From Carallia brachiata (lineage: Eukaryota > Streptophyta > Magnoliopsida > Malpighiales > Rhizophoraceae): DNA of 64,000 nucleotides. The translations under genes and the position numbers were made by a program. The notes beneath the pieces are model-generated. The model worked only from the letters and a program-made list of their open reading frames with translations, did not search any database and was not told the DNA's origin. Where the stretch lies: the NCBI GenBank assembly GCA_021464245.1, contig JADCRB010000016.1:14067440-14131439 (forward strand). Direction: 5' to 3'. This document shows, one piece after another, positions 1 through 12,355 of this stretch (within the stretch, counting starts at the first letter, position 1; every line of letters starts with the position of its first letter).

Positions 1-440
1 CTTGACATTGGACGACGTATAATGCGACGCACTTGTTTATAAGGTGGGACAAGAACATGTCGAGATTTTTGCAGGGAAATTGTGGAGTTTTGTGCTGCGA
101 ATGATTCTTTTAACTCCAAACCAAACTTTAAACAAAAGCAATTATATGCCGTTAATGTCGCGTAATTAAGAATAATAAGTATTGAAATCAAAATTCAGGG
201 GCCCACCCGAATATTACATATGATAGCAACATGTACGGATATTTCAATGAAGTCAGTAGCTGGCTGTGTAACGGGCTGTCGTATCCCGCTTAGATGCGAT
301 GGGCCTCAGAAGTAATTGGGCCTCATTTAAAAAGACTTCCCATCATTTTTTTTTTTTCATAAATGAAAAAATAAGAGTGATGGTTCACGATCTTATAAAA
401 AAGTATTGTAACTGTATATTTAGAAATAATGTGAAGAGAG

Positions 441-556
441 GTTAAGTATTTATTCAACTGGTTGAAAGAGATGTCTTTTAATTAGTAGGTGAAGGTTCAA
501 ATCTTACCAAATCTCATTTCTCTCTTTCTAAATGTTCAATAGGATTCTTTATTTTA
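441..556 (+). repeat. SINE-like or tRNA-promoter-like dispersed repeat, copy 1
   Basis: This segment shares an ordered sequence with 10088-10196: the TATTTATTCAACTGGTTGAA region, then GATGTCTTTTAAT, then a box B-like GGTTCAAATCT, then a TTGTTCAATA tail before an A-run. A box A-like block followed by a box B-like GGTTCAAAT and an A-rich tail suggests a tRNA-derived SINE. No pol III terminator or target duplication was confirmed, so it could be another dispersed repeat. Confidence 0.4.
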
Positions 557-1571
557 AAAAAAAAAAAAACAGAGAGAATGTGAAGAGACCAAATAATTAT
601 AATATATACTGCATGTTTCGCGTCAAATAGTGACTCATAAATTTAACCTATTATTAAACATTAATAAGATTTGAATCTCAGACTATAAAATCAAAAGTTC
701 AAATTTCTAACAAATCCAACCGCAGAAACGGTGGTGGCATCACATCAATAATGCAACCTTAATTTCCTAGTTCTCCTCCCTTTTCAAACAAATCAAATAT
801 CATTCAATTGTAGTAATTTAGAGGGGAAAAAAAATAAATATTAGAGTCACCAACGCGAGAGCGGAGCATCTGCCTTATTGGTAATCTCCCATGTTCCCCT
901 TTTTTCCCCCAATTTTCGAAGCACATGTTATTACCAACGAGTAACAACACACAGTTGGTATAGAATTAATATGAAAAAGATTGTCAAAAGTATTATTGCA
1001 CAATTTTTTTAAAGAAAAAATAGAAGTTGGATCTATTTTCTTGGGTGATTAATGAATGATGATTTTCCTTTGTCAAGAAGCCGACATATTATTTGTCCGA
1101 AGTACCAGCATTTACGGATCAAATTGAGCGGTTTTAAAAAATATTTTATAGTTAAACGATTGTTGACGGCTTTCTAAAGTTTAATTCACAATCAATCTAA
1201 TAATTGATCCAAACCGTCCAAAATGACACAATAATTACAAATTGGTTACAGACAATTTGAAGCATTTTTAATACGTGTAAATATTTGCTAAAATAATATA
1301 AACTCTTTCCCACATATATTTATTAGAAAAGGACATGTCCACAATAATAATAGATATTACACTTATTTGAGGTCGACCCCAAAATATTAACAACAGTTGT
1401 GGAAGTAAATCACCTTAACAATGTTTAATGACAGTGAAAGTCATCTCTTTTGTACTGTTGTCTGCCAGAGCTAAAACGGCATCATATTCTGTACCGTCAT
1501 AATATATTCGTCGCTTGTTTTAGCAGGGCTGCAGGGTTTATATTCGTCGTAATAAATTGTTCATTTAAAAG

Positions 1572-2182
1572 CTAGGATACACGGATACAAAATAAGACAC
1601 TGATAATACACAATATAAATATAGAGATATAAAAATTTAAAAAAATTAAGATATGAATACAGTGTAAATATAGTTATAAAATATATTAAATATTATATAT
1701 ATATATATATATAATTTCAATATTTTTAATAAATTTAAAATTTTTTATATATAATTCATAATAATAATTAATATAATATTTTATGATATAATTTATATTT
1801 TATTCATAATTTTTTAAAAAAATATTATATATATATATTATATGCATGTCTGTGTGGGTGTGTGTGTCAGTGTGTGTATATATATATATATATATAATAA
1901 AATATTTAAGTAAATAATATATATGAGTGTATAATATACTAATTAAAATATTAAATACATATAAAAGTGTCTGACGTGTATGTTATAAATGTCTGATATG
2001 TGAATTAGAAGTATCTGATACGTGTGTCCGAATTTTTTTTTTTAATTTTTTTATTGGATACGTTTTGGAGTATCCAACACGTATTCGTATCCGAGGAATG
2101 TCAAGTGAGTATCTGTGTCGGACACACGAGTGTCGTGTTCGACACAAACACTTATCATTTTAAAAGTGTCTATGTTTCTTAG
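1572..2182. mobile_element. Inverted-repeat (MITE-like) element with GTGTCGGACAC motifs
   Basis: The left edge reads CTAGGATACACGGATAC. The reverse complement of the right edge reads CTAAGAAACATAGACAC, which matches at about 12 of 17 positions, so the ends form imperfect terminal inverted repeats. The interior is AT-rich with TA and GT runs, and the right third is full of GTGTC/GACAC words. There is no coding capacity. The target duplication is not resolved. Boundaries are approximate. Confidence 0.4.
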
Positions 2183-3068
2183 TTAAAAGAGATAAGAGGA
2201 CTCATTTAAGAGGGTGTGCGATGAGTATATAGAAATTTAGATTATTAGATCGTAAAAAATATATTAAATTAAAAAAAATAAATTATTAGATATTATTTGA
2301 TTAATTTCGTGTCCTCTGAGAACCTACTCAAGTGTATATGCGTAGTTGGCCTCTTCTTCATTTGTTATAAATTTATTAATACGAAATTGTGTGTAGATAA
2401 GTTTACACGAATCTAAAATTACTCAGGTAAACGTCTTTCTTATAAGAGAAATTGAATAGAAATGTTAATAGGTGATTCTGATATATGTCTACAAATATAA
2501 TTATGAATATATTTATAATTTTTTTTTTTTTGGTTAAGATTAAAAAAAAAAAAAGGGTTGGACTGTTTATTAAGCACCCCTGGTCCGAAGCTCCAAACAG
2601 GTAATCATGAGAACCAAGTGAGAAAGGTCTTCTTTTGAGGGGAACCAGGACGAACGTTACTATTGTGCAAACGGATTCATTTTACAAGTGACTTCGCCAT
2701 CGTTAATCTGCTGACTCTATAGTGGCTGCCATTTGTGGGTCCCAAAGCCCTGGGATACGTGACTTGACAACTAATACGGACCAAAACGTCAGCGTTGCAG
2801 TAGACCAATCAGGCAATTACTGGCCCACACTTCACACGCCCACTTTCTCCTCCCAACGGCTAGTTCCTCCAAGTGACCGTTTGTCACCCACAATTCAAAA
2901 ATCGGTAGAAACCTAAATAAACACTCAAGAAATCCATAAAGAAAAAGAAAAAAGGAAAAAAGAAAAGCTTGAGATCTGAAGCTCTGGCATCCTGCAAGAA
3001 CCCACCAACAATCTTGGCCAATTCCATTCGCAACCGGGTCGATTCAAGAAACAAAGAAGCAATCAAAA

Positions 3069-5364
3069 ATGGTGTACTCGTCGTACACACCAACATACTA
3101 CTCCACTCTCCACGACTCAATCACCTCTCTTTGCAAGACAATTCTCCCTTTCTCCTTCAAGAAGAAAAGACTCACGGCCGCGGAGCACAGGCTGTCCAAG
3201 CTGCAATCCGACAACTTGAAATGGCAGCAAGACTCCTTCCACCAGATCCTCAACTTGATGGGTCTCCACAGAGAGGGGATCTTGGCTGAAAGCGAAGTTT
3301 CGGCTTTTCGGACCCATTTGCTCGAGACCCTTATCGTCTCTCCGGCCGAGCATGAACAGCCTGTGATTTTGAAAGACAAGTTGGTCTTCTTGCAGGTAAA
3401 TTTCTAGCAGCTACTGTTTCTTTATCTAGGAATAGCAAGTTTGTCGGCTTTCTTTTTTCTTTGTCGATAATTGGCAGTAGCAAATGAGTTGATTCTCACA
3501 AAAATGGGCACTTCATGTTTTAATGTGTTAATGTGTTCTTGGGCTTAAGAAATTTCTGCTATCGATCTTTGAAAATGTCAAATCTCTTTGCATGATCAAA
3601 ACTTCCCAATCATAGGTGAGATTCTAAATTACAAAGAATGGGGCTTCCTTTTTTTTTTTTTAAATTTTTTTTCCTCTCTTTTATACTAGTAATACGTGGT
3701 AACGAAGTTAGTATTATGTAGGTTTGATCTATGCAGGATAACTTGAATTAGAAAAATTTTGATGATACTAATTATTGGGTCGATATCTGTAGGAGCTGCT
3801 GTATGCAAAATGCATATCAGAAGATGAGTACCATTCTTCAAAGAGGCCATTGTTGCAGAGACTAGCTGTTCAGGGGGCAGAAATAGAGGCAAGAAATGTT
3901 ATTGTGGCTGGTCCAAGTGAACCAAGAGAAAACACAGAAGAGACGTGGTCAGTGATTGACTTGAAAGATGAAAAGTGCTTAAATAGCCAAGAAACTTCGC
4001 AATCTAAAACCAAATCAAAGCCTAGTTCGGCCATTAAGCAAATTAAAGGAGCAGCCTCAGTTTTCGGCTTTGCCTCATCTCAAAAGCAGAGTAAACACAG
4101 AGAAGAAAAGAGCATATTCGACATTGAAGCGAATTTCGCTGCCTCTGATAAGCAAGAAAACCCATACTGGGATGATCGCTTAAAGCACAAAGAAAGTGAA
4201 ACAAAATCAATTCTCATGCAAGAAAGCTTGCCAAGCGATTCATCAAAGGAAGGTGGAAGCATTGACAAGGCAAAGAGGAAGCCTTTTAAGACTTTGTTTC
4301 AAAGAGAACAGAGGGAGGAAAATAATGGTGGTGTGGTGGTGCTGCTGCTGGCAATAATGAACTTAATTCCGTGGAGAATGCATCTAAATCAGCAAAAAAG
4401 CAATGGGGTTTTGATGGATTCAAGAAATGGAAGAGAAACAACTCAGAAGATGAGACTGCTCCTTTGCCTCTCAATGCCGAAGGATCTTATTTTGGATCTT
4501 GCAACCTCGTTAGTAGCCCGATTGGAGAGGGACCGGACACTAAACAGATCAAGAGCAAGCTACATTCCAATGGTTCTCCTTCCGATTTTTTCATCGATAA
4601 GGTAACTTCTTGAAAATATTTATCAAGTTTCTCGGGCTTCGTTTATAAACCTTGACTGATATTGTGTGTTCATCCATGCTCGGATTCACGCTACATCAAA
4701 CATTCAGGTTGTGGGGAACAACATAAAGAAGGAGCTGTTGAGAATTCAGACAGAGCTCAGCACCACAAATCCTAACTTTAAATTCTCGTAAGAAATAACA
4801 GAACTTTGCAATGCAAGTATGTATGCCGATGGTGATATTTTTTTCCTTGTTCTTTTGTGCTTCCATTAGGGACGATCAAGTTGAAGCAATCTCCACCAAG
4901 CTTCCCGTTGACAAGGCAGAATTGAAAAATTTCTTTCCCAAGTAAGGCAACAGCTTTTTTGTTTTTTCTGGCAACACTTTGTGGTGCAATGCTCCCACTA
5001 AAAACTGTTTATCTTGTGCACAAGATCGTGGTGTGATAGGTATGGTGATGTTGTGATCGATGTTGTGAAGAAGGAGTTCAAAGATCATGTTGGAGAAATG
5101 GAGAACAAGCGAAATGCCGCGAGAGAGAAGCATAGAAACAACTCAATGAGGTGGACAACCTTTGAAGACGATGATGATGGTGATGAGAACTATCATCCAA
5201 ATTTGTTTGCCCACCAGGATCATTTGCCTTCCAAGAAAAGTCACACTGCCGAGGAAGCCTTCGCAAATCCCTTCTTCCATGATTACAATGAAAGCAGTAA
5301 ATCTAAATCGTCATCTTACCAGAATCCGTTTTGGTCACCAACTCATGGCCCCTTCTTTGCTTAA
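3069..5364 (+). CDS. Conserved plant protein of unknown function (5 exons, frame break in exon 2)
   Basis: Exons are 3069-3395, 3793-4601, 4708-4787, 4870-4941 and 5040-5364, all with GT-AG introns and matching phases. The product would be about 537 residues once one frame break is discounted. The N-terminal 110 residues are hydrophilic and likely helical (RLSKLQSDNLKWQQDSFHQ, then GILAESEVSAFRTHLLETL). The middle is a charged low-complexity region with a poly-Gly/Ala tract. The C-terminus is basic then acidic (KYGDVVIDVVKKEF, EDDDDGDE) and ends in an NPFW-SPTHGPFFA-like tail. No signal peptide or membrane segment is visible. I recognise it as a conserved plant protein but know no function. 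In exon 2 a GGT repeat (4327-4343) is out of step by one base. Upstream of it the reading frame is the one starting at 3793; downstream the conserved sequence is in the frame that reaches exon 3. Without correction, translation ends at 4605. Confidence 0.8.
4327..4345 (+). other. Frame break in a GGT repeat of exon 2
   Basis: The tract reads GGTGGTGTGGTGGTGCTGC. One G appears to be missing (or two bases extra) between two GGT pairs. Codons before it (frame of 3793) and after it (frame of the MENASKSAKKQWGF segment at 4371) are both clearly coding. The second frame reaches the exon 2 donor at 4602 on a codon boundary, as exon 3 requires. Confidence 0.75.
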
Positions 5365-6077
5365 TATAGGATTGCTTTATTTTGTGGTACGTTCCCTGAG
5401 AGTACAGGAGAATTTGTATACATAAGGCAGTAAGCCCGGTAATTGTTAATTTAGTATTAGGGAAAATCTCTACATTGTATGGACAACAAAAGAAGAACTC
5501 TACTCTTCCGGTATTTATCATCTTCTCGTTGTTGTACTCTGTTAAATCCGTTTGAATAGAAGTACAATTAATCTGCCATGAATCTTTAAGAAGAGAATGC
5601 ATGCCTCAATATTAAGTTGTTTTAATCTGAATCATTATTGATAACCACTATAAAGCTATTGAAATGATGGATGAAATAATGATTTGAGGAGAAAAAACAT
5701 TATTACTAGATGAGAAATACTACATACTAAATATTTAAGTAACGATAAAATGATACAAATTATTTGATAAATGAAATTTGAAAATAAAAAAAAAATAGAT
5801 AAACTTTTAGATGTGTGATTATTTTATTACTATCTAAAGTTAAGCTGCATTGTAAAGCTAATAACCACTGCATTGAGGTTATGAAGCTCCGTTAATGGAA
5901 TCACAAGCTAAACGGACAAAAGCCTGATTATGTGAACTGCTTTATATGAAGATGTACAGGGCTGCGCATCTGGAAAAGCGGTGGAACAAAGAGAATTCAG
6001 AGAATGTAAAATTCAGCTTTGTGAAAGAATAAAATACCGAAATGGGTTACTATGTACATCAAATAAATCCATTTCTA
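5365..6077. other. Convergent intergenic region with the two 3' UTRs
   Basis: This is AT-rich DNA between the + strand gene ending at 5364 and the - strand gene ending at 6078. It should hold both 3' UTRs and polyadenylation regions. The ORF at 5303-5602 on - is antisense to the end of the first gene and has no family features. Nothing else was recognised. Confidence 0.6.
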
Positions 6078-9000
6078 TCAAGTAAAAGGAATTTCTGAAT
6101 TAATCCCAGGTGTCTCCCTGTTTCCCTGACGAACATCTCCTCGACATAGAGGGCATACCCTGCAAAGCACCGATGGAGAAAAGGAGAGGGAGAGAGCAAT
6201 TTGCCAGATCAAGAAAACGAAAAAAAAAAATATAGAACATAAATTTGATTATAACCATTGATCACGAAGACGGATAGTTAATAGTGAAACAAGTAAAAGG
6301 GTGTTCATGACGATACCCATGTATCTCCTTCAGCCACTTATCTACACAAGACATGTGGTACTCATGATGGCAGGGAAGAACTCTTATTTTGTCTCCCTCC
6401 TCATACTCCGCCAAGCAGATATAACACCTGTCCATCAAACCGTTACGAACTCAATTGAAGAAACCAGAAACATGAAATCGATAATTATCAAAAAAACAAA
6501 AAGAAATATACATTCGATGACTACATACACGATCAGGGTATACACACAGCACAGTATAAACACAATATGGGTCATGAAAAACTACAAATCCCATGCACAT
6601 CCTTGACCCACCATTTTCAACAGACACTTGTAAACATTATGACTGCACATAATCTTGTTAAAATATGTATGCAGCTGCACTTATTTACAGAAATTGTGGC
6701 AAAGACAAACTCACTGTTGATAGTCGTCTCTGCTCTCGACTTTGTCCATCTTCGTGTGACTTTTGAGAGGAAAGGAGTCGACAACTGATTCAGGAGCTGG
6801 AAGGGACAACATGGACAGGGAAAGGGACACAGGCTGATGATGTTTTCATCCAAAACCTGCAGATTAAGCATACCGAACTTAAGTGACAAAATGGCAGGCC
6901 AAACAATACAAGAATAACTCCAATTGCAAACCACAGACAAATTGGTAAAGACAAAGGCACCTCAAACAGAGCTTCAGCGAGCATGACTATCCTTGATATA
7001 CTTGCACGAGTATTGGTCTCTTCAGTTGTTACGAATGATTCACATGAGCATGTGCCATCTGGGTGGAGTCCAGTTGGACATGAGGCAGTTCGTGGACCAT
7101 TATCGTCAAGGGCACCACGGAGTCTTTCCCAGATCTGTAAAGAGGTAGACAGTGGTGGCTAATTATATTGAATGAGGAGAGAGTGAAATTCCTGCTTCAC
7201 CCTCACAAAAATCAAACAAAGACACAATCAATGGTGAATAGCAATGTTGAAACGGAATGTCAAGGGGAATAACATGATTTGGTGAGGTACATTCAAGCCT
7301 ACAAGTACAACTACAACTGAAGTAAAAAAATAGGCAAAAGGAGCCATTGAGAAGTGCAAATGTGAAAGTCTTGCACTTGCAATCAAGAGGCTGTGATTCA
7401 AGCGTCAGAGAGCAACTACTTGTCTCGTAGTGCTTCCAAATAATGGTTAATCCTTTCCTATGGTGCTCCTTTAGGAAAACCATACACAGCTGTGGCCTTC
7501 TTGGTCAAGTAGTAAGTAGACACATAAGTCCAGCTCTGTAAAAACAGCAGTTGGCCATGTAGACAAAAGTTATCATTTCCTCAAGTAGTCTATAGAAAGA
7601 TTACCTCAGATCTCGAGCGCCGCCTTCGTTCATTTAAGCTGTCAATTCTACTGCTCAGGTTCCTAGAATCTATACTGCCATCCGAAAGCTCACCACTGAA
7701 ATCAACCAGCCATCTATCATGCGCTACAAGTTCATCAGTATTGTCTGCTGAGAAAACAATGGTTGGGGAATCAGCATGCCTTCTAGAACTGCGTCTTGAA
7801 AATGAATCCCAAAATAGCCTTGTATTATTTCTTCTAGATTCGTGACCACTTGTTTCAGCATTGCTGCCAGTTAAATTACTTGAGGATATGCTCACTACGT
7901 CGAAATGAAGTACACTTCCGTCTCTCTGCTCTGGTTCCCTATTAGACATGAGAAATCCTGAACCTGAAGGTGTTGCTTCTTGTATAGATTCATTTTCACG
8001 GGTGCGGAAAATTACCGGACCATGAGACCTATCAGAATCAGAAATAAGAGAAGCCGTTGCTTCACCCATTTGATTCTCAATAGATGCATGATTAGAATGT
8101 AAACCATCAAGCCTTTGAGGAGACAAACTGCTAGGATGTACATTCTCAGGACAGAAATGAGGGATCTTTCCATTCTCTGAACTTTTCATGTCATGGATTA
8201 CACCTTTGTTAGGGAAAACATTTACAGAAGCATCTGAAGGTCGTTGATCTTTTACTGAACTACTAGCCTCAGCACCACATTTACTCCCAGAAGATTCTTC
8301 ATGAACACAATCTTCTCTTGACTGATTTAGAGCAGGTAACTCCCTACTGTCAGAGAAGCATTTATCTTGATTACTGCCTTCAATGTTTGTCACATCATGT
8401 TTAGCCGAATTTCCCTCACGGGCTGTCGTTCTGCAATCAGATGACACTCTAGCTTCAGTTTCTGACACAGCGGGCCAATCCCCAGAACCAGGAATAGCAG
8501 ATGACTCCACTGTGGATTTTGAGACCTCATTCATACCGGTATCACGGTGCTTTGCAGAATCCAGGACAACTGGATAATCTTCCATCTACAAAGATTGTTT
8601 GATTATCATTCTCATACACCAAGGCAAAAAAGAACCAAGTTAGCATGCTGAAAGAAGCTGATTACAACCATCCAACATTCTAACATTGCCAAGACATGCA
8701 AAATCACAGCTAATAACTCACAGAAAATACTCCCTTCTGCAACCCAACCAGACCCCAAAAAAAAAAAAAATCACAGCTAACAACCAATGCTACCTCAAAC
8801 CATCTTGACTAATGGTACCAGCTAGTATTGCTGCTCAACTAAATGCTACTATCTCTCGTATTCTTTGCTATGTTTCTAAGAGAGGTATCACCACCTTTCT
8901 TACAATGTTTTCCATCAATGACATTTTTGCTTGGTGTGGCAAACTCAGTTGTACATATATCACAAAACTTTCAAACAACTTCAAACATTACAACTCCAAA

Positions 9001-9832
9001 TTCGTACGAGAACAGAAAACTAAGTTCATTAATCGGAAAGGACTGTAATTTTTGTCATGTTCCAAGCTTTCAAGCTAACGAAATCACCAAATATTTGTTG
9101 TCGAAAAGCACCAATTTATAGGGTAACACATCCAAAGAAGGTAAAATTATAATAATAGATTCCCTCATTCAGACTCAATCGAAAAAGAATACGAAAAAGA
9201 AAAAAAAAAAAAAAACAAGATTCGGCAGCATCTCGTGTAGAAAATTTGGAAAACATCTTAAGCAAATGATGGCTTTAGTAAAAATGGCAGTGCTTGCAAC
9301 AATACTTAAATCATTTGAAACTGTCTGACACCATTTGCTAAGCTCGATTAAGTGAGGAAGCCGTCAAACTTGAAACTTGGGTGATCAAATCATGCATTCG
9401 CCATCTGAGGGAATCGGAAAAACCAACCCGTTATAAAGACATAAGCTACCAATCTAAAAACAAATCAAAGAAAAATTCATTGAATGAGACCCTAATTATC
9501 ATCTCTTTGATCAACACCAGACCATCTCAGAATCAGCGAAAAGGGCCAAACTCTCAGAATCAAAAGTACTTAAAGAGATTCACAATTGATTGAAACATCA
9601 AAAATCACAAATGGGTCCTAACATTACCTATGATTAAATTCAGAAAAAATAAAAAAAAAATCACATATTAAAAAAAAAAAGGCATCTTCTTTATTATTGG
9701 GTTTACCTCAAGAGTAGCGCCAGAAGAGGAGCCACCACAGATGACCGAGGAGAAGACGAGCCTGGCACCGTTGCTGCGGTTCTCCCGAGCCGGCGACGGG
9801 CGCGACCCATGTCTACTATTGCTCGAACCCAT
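6078..9832 (-). CDS. RING-H2 finger E3 ubiquitin ligase (6 exons, frame break in exon 4)
   Basis: Exons in transcript order are 9832-9707, 8585-7605, 7134-6961, 6856-6715, 6427-6317 and 6159-6078, about 538 residues after discounting one frame break. The start [16 protein letters not shown] is followed by a long Ser-rich, presumably disordered region (exon 2, 327 codons). Next is a conserved block ([48 protein letters not shown]). The C-terminus is a RING-H2 finger, CYIC...C-H-H-EYH-MSC...CPLC, with all eight zinc ligands of the C3H2C3 pattern. RING-H2 proteins transfer ubiquitin from an E2 to a substrate; the substrate here is unknown and no membrane segment is seen. Exon 4 is 142 nt, but its flanking phases require 143, so one base is missing near 6840-6846. 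Several Arabidopsis RING-H2 proteins share this layout, so no symbol is assigned. Confidence 0.85.
6833..6856 (-). other. Frame break at the start of RING gene exon 4, with a frame-restoring downstream AG
   Basis: After the acceptor at 6858-6857, codons read VLDE in phase with exon 3. From CATCATCAG onward the conserved sequence (QPVSLSLSM, then [11 protein letters not shown]) is in another frame. Using the next AG (6835-6834) as acceptor would start the exon at 6833, giving 119 nt and restoring the frame with loss of about eight residues. Confidence 0.7.
8586..9706 (-). other. First intron of the RING-H2 gene (1.1 kb)
   Basis: The donor GT is at 9706-9705 and the acceptor AG at 8587-8586. 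The intron joins codon 42 to an exon that begins with an in-frame ATG. Translation could therefore also start at 8585 if an internal promoter were used. The interior is AT-rich with A-runs at about 8758-8770 and 9200-9216. No inserted element with clear ends was seen. Confidence 0.75.
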
Positions 9833-10087
9833 TTAGAGAGAGATTGATTTAGAAGAAATGATGAGAATTGAGGAATGGTGGTGACGAAAGATGATGGGAA
9901 TCTATCCGTGCGTTTGCTTGAAAGAAGGAGAGAGGGGCTGTCGTGTTTTCTTTTACTTTGGTTTTTTTTTTTTTTTAAATAAAAATAAAAATAAGCAAAA
10001 TGTTATTATTAATTTATTACCGTTAATAACTTTTATATTAGAAAAATAAAAATTATTAATTAGTGTTGATAAAACTAATTAATAGAA

Positions 10088-10196
10088 GTTGAATATTTAT
10101 TTAATTGATTGAAAGTGATATCTTTTAATCAGTAGATGAAAATTTAAATTTTATTAAATTTTATTTTTTCGTTTCTAATTGTTCAATAAAATTTTT
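10088..10196 (+). repeat. SINE-like dispersed repeat, copy 2
   Basis: This is homologous to 441-556 along its length (GAATATTTATTTAATTGATT, TATCTTTTAATCAGTAG, box B-like region decayed to AATTTAAATT, TTGTTCAATAAAAT tail). It is more AT-decayed than copy 1, as expected of an older copy. Confidence 0.35.
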
Positions 10197-10240
10197 ATAA
10201 TAAAAAAAAAATAATAAATAATAATAATAATTAATAGAAA

Positions 10241-10411
10241 TTTGTGGCTGACGGTCACGCCAACTTGGCGTTCAGCTTCCTCTTGGCTTGCAGGTTTTCC
10301 AGCATCCTCGGACCTCTTCACGACAATTGCTATGGTAGGATTTAGTTGGGGTGTTCCAGTCCCGTATGCTACCGTTGAATCTGCTTTGTTTGAGGCATAG
10401 TGCATTTTCAT
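10241..10411 (-). pseudogene. Possible gene fragment of unknown origin
   Basis: A segment of clearly higher GC than its surroundings has an open - strand frame of about 57 codons from ATG 10411 (MHYASNKADSTVAYGTGT, LNPTIAIVVKRSEDAGKP), after which it runs into AT-rich DNA. There is no promoter, splice partner or recognised family. It may be an exon captured by a repeat, since a SINE-like repeat ends about 45 bp away. It could also be chance. Confidence 0.25.
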
Positions 10412-12348
10412 TCATCTCGACCTTAAAAAAAAAAAAAAAAAAGGAATCGCTATAACATTTTCTACCTCTAGAATTACAGCTTTTGTGATACTTTTTTGGG
10501 AGAGAGAAAATAAGTTATTTGAGAAGGAAATAAAAATGAATGTGGTATCCGCGAAATAATGGTAAGCTAGGAAATCAATGAAAAAAAAAAAAACCAGTGG
10601 TGATCTAAAAGCATTGGCTAAATTTTGTTTTGCATTTCAACTTATACGAACTATTTGGCAATAATTTCTGCTAATTTGCATGCGCATGTTTATATTTATT
10701 TATATGCTACAAAACTGAATAAATGCATCACTGACAAATTTTAAGATATAGAATTAACAATTTTTTCATGATTGGTTAAGCAATTGTATATTTATTTTTT
10801 TTGTCCGTAAAAAGACGTAGAAGTCTCAAGAGAACGGATAGAGAAACATGAACTCAAACAAGATGCCTGATTAAGCAATTATATTTTGCAATATGCATAA
10901 ATTCAAATTTCTTTTTTGGAAATGGCCAAAATTTTTTTTGTCTATTTTGGTTACTCCAATAATGTCAACATTTGGCAATTTTCCTCTTGTCTCAACAGAA
11001 GTCGACGACAACAACAATAATAATGATTAATTCTAGCTATCCTAACAACATGTCCCACAATGGAATTATCTTTCCTTTTTTTTTTTTTTTTTTTTTGCAA
11101 TTTGCTTAATATGTCAATTCTCGCTGAAAAAGAAATTTCAACTCCAACTTCCACTACTTATCAAAGCAAAGTTGAATTGTGTGAGTCACCTTGCTGGCTT
11201 GGTGATGGCACTAACTCTCATCTTGGCAAAGGCATTTCCAAATCCTTTAATGGCTTAGGGTCAATTCAGAAGCAAAAAGAAATGGCAGTCGTGGTCTTTT
11301 TTTAATGTTTGTTTCTATGAATAAAGACAAAGTGTTATTGATATTCAAATAAAAGACAACTTAAACTTACTCAGCAAAAAACACTAGTGTAAAAGATACG
11401 GGTAATAGCTCTAAATTTAGCCAATTGGACCCATTTACTATATCCAAATTTTGTCGAATAGGATATTCAGGCAATATTTGGGCATTTGAACTTTTCGGGC
11501 CTTTGATTTGGGCTTAAGAAACTCTGGCGTAGACGTTCGACCTTGGCCCAAATTATCACTAACAGAATATATTGCATTTTTTTTGGGGCTTAGGTATCTG
11601 TACTGAGCGTGCGTCGGTCTAGGCACCGTTGATCAGAGGGACTCTAATAAAAGAGCTCTCCTCTCCCATTTTGACCCCTCACCCTCGGTCCCTCTACTTT
11701 TTTTCTATCTTTTGTTACTTGGCTTTAATTAAAATTTAATTTAAAAACTTTTAATTCTAAAAATGACTGCACTACTAAAAAATTTCTAAATTATCGCTAA
11801 TCATATTAGTGAAGTCGTAGTTTGGAATGGAACCTTCATTCAATATAAAGAGTGACTTTTAATTTAAATAATTTCAAAATAATTATACAGTTTCTCATCA
11901 GTATTATGTGATAATTTATTTATTTTTTTAAATTTAATTATTTAATATTTTATATTTTTTTTGTAATTAATTTGAAATTATCTAAGTGAAAACAACAAAC
12001 TTTTTCTTAATATAAATTTTTAATTTTCGTTATGCGTAAAATAATAAATAAAAAAACTAACCTAGAAGGCCCTTCCCACCTCCCCCCGTCCTTTTTTGGT
12101 TGAGTCAAAAGGCAATTCTTTAAACAACTGACCAAATATTTCATGATCCAGAGATCATGTGGAATGGATTAGTGTGCAAATAACAATGTCATTGTCATGA
12201 TATCATGCGCACGTGAATTTCACCTACAAACCTACCAAAAAATCAAGACCGAGTTTGACTCGCAGTTGTGAGTATGTGGCAATATGCCGCCCGTCGAACT
12301 TGCCAGAACATCGTTTGCTTAACGACTAATTAAGCTTCTTTTTCCGCC

Positions 12349-12355
12349 TATAAAT
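12349..12355 (+). promoter_or_regulatory. TATA box of the Pro/His-rich gene
   Basis: TATAAAT at 12349-12355 lies 91 bp before the ATG at 12446. A start near 12380 would give a leader of about 65 nt with no upstream ATG. Confidence 0.55.

Larger units (their letters stand above)
1..2900. other. AT-rich intergenic DNA left of the first gene
   Basis: No coding exon was recognised on either strand. The stretch is very AT-rich, with A/T homopolymers and TA runs (about 1697-1712 and 1878-1898). It holds a SINE-like repeat (441-556) and an inverted-repeat element (about 1572-2182), both listed separately. The ORF at 2722-2916 has no family signature and lies in the promoter/leader of the next gene. 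Confidence 0.6.

Noticed and set aside
8383..8577. 64-residue ORF on + within the RING gene
   Set aside because: It is antisense to the Ser-rich coding exon, whose low complexity keeps several frames open.
11160..11260. Coding-like - strand run GFGNAFAKMRVSAITKP
   Set aside because: A stop lies directly upstream and there is no acceptor with a good context or partner exon. It is too short to call.
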